NCBI GenBank assembly: GCA_023457495.1
Contig: JAEWLQ010000081.1
Span: 1-8,087 of the forward strand
Origin: Pseudomonadota bacterium
GTDB taxonomy: Bacteria; Pseudomonadota; Gammaproteobacteria; Steroidobacterales; Steroidobacteraceae
Length of the DNA: 8,087 nucleotides
Direction of reading: 5' to 3'
The first letter of the stretch is position 1, and the number at the start of each line of letters is the position of its first letter. The notes under the pieces are model-generated. The model did no database searches. It was not told the DNA's origin and saw nothing but the letters and a program-made list of their open reading frames with translations. Made by a program: the position numbers and the translations under genes. Positions 5,305 through 8,087 of the stretch are shown in pieces.

Positions 5305-5700
5305 ATGAGCGACGAACCCAAACGCAGGCTTGCCGATCGACTGGGCATGTCGCCAACCGTGATTTCCGAAAGCTCGACCATCGTCGGCGATATCGAAACC
5401 CACGGGCCGCTCATGGTTTCGGGGCACGTGCGCGGCAACGGCCGGATCGGCGGTACGCTCAGCGTCGGCAAGACCGCGAATTGGGAAGGCGACATCGAGG
5501 CACGCCAGGCCGTGCTGGCCGGCAGGGTCACCGGTAAGATCGTCGTCGAAGACAAGCTCGAGGTCAGCGCCAGCGCCGTGATCGTCGGCGAGATCGTCGC
5601 GAAGGTGCTGGCCATCGCCAACGGCGCGCGCATCGAGGGCGAAGTCACCGTCACCAGCGGCAAGCCCATCCTCAAGTTCGAAGAGAAACGCGCGAGCTGA
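5305..5700 (+). CDS. Bactofilin (polymer-forming cytoskeletal protein)
   Basis: A 131-residue protein of the bactofilin family (formerly DUF583). Bactofilins assemble without nucleotide into filaments on the cytoplasmic face of the membrane and position cell-wall enzymes. After a short charged N-terminus (MSDEPKRRLADRLG), residues about 18-125 form the usual beta-helix repeats, seen as recurring G-[DEKR]-[IV] turns: VGDIETHG, VRGNGRIGG, WEGDIEA, VTGKIVVED, VGEIVAK and IEGEVTV. The length is normal for a small bactofilin, with no extra domain. Its neighbour on the other strand is the SPOR lipoprotein, only 41 bp away start to start. The adjacent LytM-type peptidase gene often found beside bactofilins is not in this window. 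It converges with the dehydrogenase-cytochrome gene with 8 nt between stops and no visible terminator. Confidence 0.9.
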   Translation: MSDEPKRRLADRLGMSPTVISESSTIVGDIETHGPLMVSGHVRGNGRIGGTLSVGKTANWEGDIEARQAVLAGRVTGKIVVEDKLEVSASAVIVGEIVAKVLAIANGARIEGEVTVTSGKPILKFEEKRAS

Positions 5701-5708
5701 TCCGCGGT

Positions 5709-8087
5709 TCAGTTGCAGGACGTCAGCCCGTTCACCCAGCTCGTCAGCAGCTGCACGCCGGCCGTATCGACGGTGTGTTTTGAGAGCGGCGGCATGGCGT
5801 CCGCGCCGGTGCGATTCACCCGCGCTACCACGATCGAACGCGACGCCGATCCCGGGGCGATGAGCCGCGGGTCCGTGATCCCGAGCGTGCCGAGCTGCGG
5901 ATTCACGTTGCAGGCGTTCGTCGCGCCGAGCGCGGTGGTGTAGCGCAGGTCGATGCTCGACGGCGTGGGGCCGCCGGGCCGATGACAATTGGCGCAATTC
6001 GTATGTAGATAGGCCCGCGCGCGCGCGTCCAGCGCGGCGCCGCCGAACGGATCCGGGATCACGGGCAACTGCGCGGGCGGCTGCGACAGCGGCGGCGTCA
6101 GCGTGTCGATGGCCTGCAGTGTCACGAGCTGGTTCGCCGTGCGCCCGGTTGCGGCATACGCAAGATTGCCGTTGAGCTGCCCGATCTCGAGCCCGAGCGA
6201 TCGGCCCGCGGCGGCCGTATGGCATTGCAGGCATTGCTCCTCGCTCGGGAACTGCCAGGTTTGCCCCGCCACCTGCACCGTCTTGCCGCCGCTAACGCGC
6301 GTGGCCTCGGTGCCGCCCGCGTTCCATTCATACGTGTAGCCGGCCCAGTTGCCATCGTTGTGCCGCATGAAGAGCCGTGTCTCGACGGGCTGCGTGCCGA
6401 TGTTGAAGTTCTTGACCAGCACGCTGCCGTTCGGGAAATCGAAGTCGTTGTCCGAGCCGACGGTGATCCGCGCGGCATCGGGCAAGGCGAGCCAGCGACT
6501 CTTCGCCGCGCCGTCCGAATGGAACGCCGCATTCGGCGCGTAGGGAATGAGGCCGGCCGCGGGCTGCGCCGGATTCGCCGGGTTCACGCAGCCCGTCTGC
6601 GACAGCAGGTTCGGCATCTCCCGCCCGGTCGTGCTGCCCTGCACGAGCCGGTGCAACGTGCCGCCGTAGTGCACGACGTAGACCTCACCCGCCGCGTCCT
6701 GGCCGAACGCGGAGATCTGCAGGTTCGAGGGGAGCCCCGCTCCCATCGTCATCGTCGGGGCCGTGTCGCGCGCGATGTGCCAGATCGTGCCGGAGCCGAA
6801 ATCGCCGAAGACGTAGCGGCCGGCGAGCTCGGGGATCGCCGAGCCGCGGTAGACGACGCCGCCCGTGATCGAAAAGCCGCGCGTATGGTCGTATTCGGCC
6901 ACCGGCTCGATGGAGCTCGTGATGTTCGGACCGCAGGTGGCCGCGGTGTGATTGCTGAATACATGCGCGCCTTCGCGGCACCGCCAGCCGTAGTTGCCGC
7001 CGAGCGTCACGCGGTCGACCTCTTCGTACGTGCCCTGACCGACGTCGCCCAACCACAGCTCGCCGCTGCCGCGATCGAAACTCCAGCGCCACGGGTTGCG
7101 GAAGCCGTACGCGTAGATCTCCGGGCAATTCGCGTTGTCGCCCATGCCGTTCACGTTGCAGCGCGGATTGCCGGCGAAGGGGTTGTCCGTCGGAATCGTG
7201 TAGGTCATCCCGCTGCTCGCCGCGGAAACGTCGATGCGCAGCATCTTGCCGAGCAGCGTGCGCAGGTTCTGCCCGTTGCCGATGGCGCCGAAGCTGTCGT
7301 TCGAATTGCCGCCGTCGCCGATGCCGATGTAGAGGAATCCATCGGGGCCGAACGCGATGTTGCCGCCGTTGTGATTGGAAGCCGGATCGTCGACGTCGAA
7401 CAACACCAGCTCGGGCGTGTTCGGAATCGTCTGGCCGCCATCGGCGCTGCGGAACTGCGCGACGCGGTCGACCAGCCCGAGCGTCGGATGGTTCGCGGTA
7501 TAGAAAAGATAGACGCGCGGATCGGTGGGATAACCCGGATGGAAGGCGATGCCGAGCAGGCCGCGCTCGTCGTTCGCATTGGTGGGCGAATAGGACATGA
7601 GCCCGGAGATGTCGACGAACTGCCGGGTCGTCGCCACGTTCGGCGTGTTGTCGAACACGCGCACCGCGCCGGTCTTCTGCGCGACGTACCAGCGATCGGT
7701 GCGCGTCGGCTCCTGCAGCATCGCGATCGGTACGGAGAACGTCAGGTTCGGGAACACGCGCTGGACCGCGAGCGGGAACGGCGAACGCGGCGCGTCGCCG
7801 GCGAGGCAGGTCGTGTTGGACGGGCGCGCATCGAGCCCGCCCGTCGGGGGTGTCGGGGTTGTGGGGTCGGGCGCGGCCGGCGTCGTGACGCTGGCGGCAG
7901 CCGACAGCGCGGATTCGTTCGGTGGACTCGCGCCGTCGAAGGCGCGCACCGCGTAGGTGTAGGCGGTGTTCGCGACCACGGTGTTGTCGGTGTAGGTCGC
8001 GGTGGTCACGGTGGCGAGCGGCGCGGCATCGCCATTGCGGTAAACGCTATAACCCGCGACTCCGGTCCCGCCGGCATCCGTCGACGC
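5709..8087 (-). CDS. Fn3 / PQQ-type sugar dehydrogenase / diheme cytochrome c fusion, 5' end missing
   Basis: The frame stays open to the window edge, giving 792 visible residues; the in-frame GTG at 8009 falls inside a domain and is not the start. Visible residues 1-67 are most of a fibronectin type III domain (VAGYSVYRNGD, AYTYAVRAFD). A Pro/Thr linker follows to about 105. Residues about 108-455 are a glucose/sorbosone dehydrogenase beta-propeller of the soluble PQQ type, with GLLGIAFHP, SNHNGGNIAFGPDG (H239 matches the catalytic His of soluble glucose dehydrogenase), IGIGDGG, GFRNPWRW and GGNYGW. Residues about 498-790 match my recollection of the SO2930-type diheme cytochrome family (TIGR03806): PYAPNAAFHSDGAAKSRW, VETRLFMRH, haem sites CLQCH (C619, C622, H623) and CANCH (C698, C701, H702), and MPPL near the end as a possible axial Met. 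The protein should be exported, as c-type haems are attached in the periplasm. The substrate is unknown. Confidence 0.9.
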   Translation of the reverse strand, partial: ASTDAGGTGVAGYSVYRNGDAAPLATVTTATYTDNTVVANTAYTYAVRAFDGASPPNESALSAAASVTTPAAPDPTTPTPPTGGLDARPSNTTCLAGDAPRSPFPLAVQRVFPNLTFSVPIAMLQEPTRTDRWYVAQKTGAVRVFDNTPNVATTRQFVDISGLMSYSPTNANDERGLLGIAFHPGYPTDPRVYLFYTANHPTLGLVDRVAQFRSADGGQTIPNTPELVLFDVDDPASNHNGGNIAFGPDGFLYIGIGDGGNSNDSFGAIGNGQNLRTLLGKMLRIDVSAASSGMTYTIPTDNPFAGNPRCNVNGMGDNANCPEIYAYGFRNPWRWSFDRGSGELWLGDVGQGTYEEVDRVTLGGNYGWRCREGAHVFSNHTAATCGPNITSSIEPVAEYDHTRGFSITGGVVYRGSAIPELAGRYVFGDFGSGTIWHIARDTAPTMTMGAGLPSNLQISAFGQDAAGEVYVVHYGGTLHRLVQGSTTGREMPNLLSQTGCVNPANPAQPAAGLIPYAPNAAFHSDGAAKSRWLALPDAARITVGSDNDFDFPNGSVLVKNFNIGTQPVETRLFMRHNDGNWAGYTYEWNAGGTEATRVSGGKTVQVAGQTWQFPSEEQCLQCHTAAAGRSLGLEIGQLNGNLAYAATGRTANQLVTLQAIDTLTPPLSQPPAQLPVIPDPFGGAALDARARAYLHTNCANCHRPGGPTPSSIDLRYTTALGATNACNVNPQLGTLGITDPRLIAPGSASRSIVVARVNRTGADAMPPLSKHTVDTAGVQLLTSWVNGLTSCN

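Noticed and set aside
5264..5356. N-terminal extension of the SPOR lipoprotein (254-residue version)
   Set aside because: It would bury the lipoprotein signal 31 residues inside the protein and overlap the start of the bactofilin gene.
5260..6234. 324-residue minus-strand frame across the bactofilin and cytochrome genes
   Set aside because: It is a shadow frame with no domain; the bactofilin repeats and CxxCH sites are in other frames.

Overview
The window looks like chromosomal DNA of a high-GC Gram-negative bacterium. A gammaproteobacterium of the Xanthomonadales/Steroidobacterales kind is my best guess, from gene content and GC-rich codon use only; no RNA gene or marker protein fixes the taxon. 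Evidence for a Gram-negative envelope is a lipoprotein with a SPOR domain, a bactofilin, a paired periplasmic M16 peptidase system and a secreted dehydrogenase with c-type haem sites.

Layout, left to right. Positions 1-332 hold no convincing gene. They contain a 44-bp imperfect inverted repeat (1-44 against 181-224, 36 of 44 positions matching) and a small two-copy TGTCCCC motif beside the end of the first gene. Positions 333-4093 are a tight minus-strand operon, read in the order active M16 peptidase (2687-4093), catalytically dead M16 partner (1245-2690), CDF-family cation transporter (333-1241). The first two genes overlap by ATGA and the last two are 3 nt apart. Positions 4094-4591 are a 498-nt spacer with an intrinsic terminator on the minus strand, a perfect 17-bp dyad, a three-arm GTGACGC repeat and a doubtful small ORF. 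Positions 4592-5263 (minus) encode a SPOR-domain lipoprotein, and 5305-5700 (plus) encode a bactofilin. These two diverge from a 41-bp spacer. Positions 5709-8087 (minus) hold the 3' part of a large secreted fusion protein: fibronectin type III, then a PQQ-type glucose/sorbosone dehydrogenase domain, then a diheme cytochrome c domain. Its 5' end lies beyond the window.

How they may work together. The two M16 proteins divide the catalytic residues between them: one has the HxxEH zinc site, the other keeps the Arg/Tyr substrate motif. They probably form one heterodimeric periplasmic peptidase. The coupled CDF transporter raises the possibility of a metal link, but that is inference. The SPOR lipoprotein and bactofilin are both envelope/peptidoglycan-associated families and share a promoter region. 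The fusion protein has the parts to oxidise a sugar-like substrate with PQQ and pass electrons to its own haems. Nothing here is clearly a wholly new system; the most distinctive items are the triple-domain dehydrogenase-cytochrome fusion, the unexplained 4094-4591 spacer and the left-edge inverted repeat.
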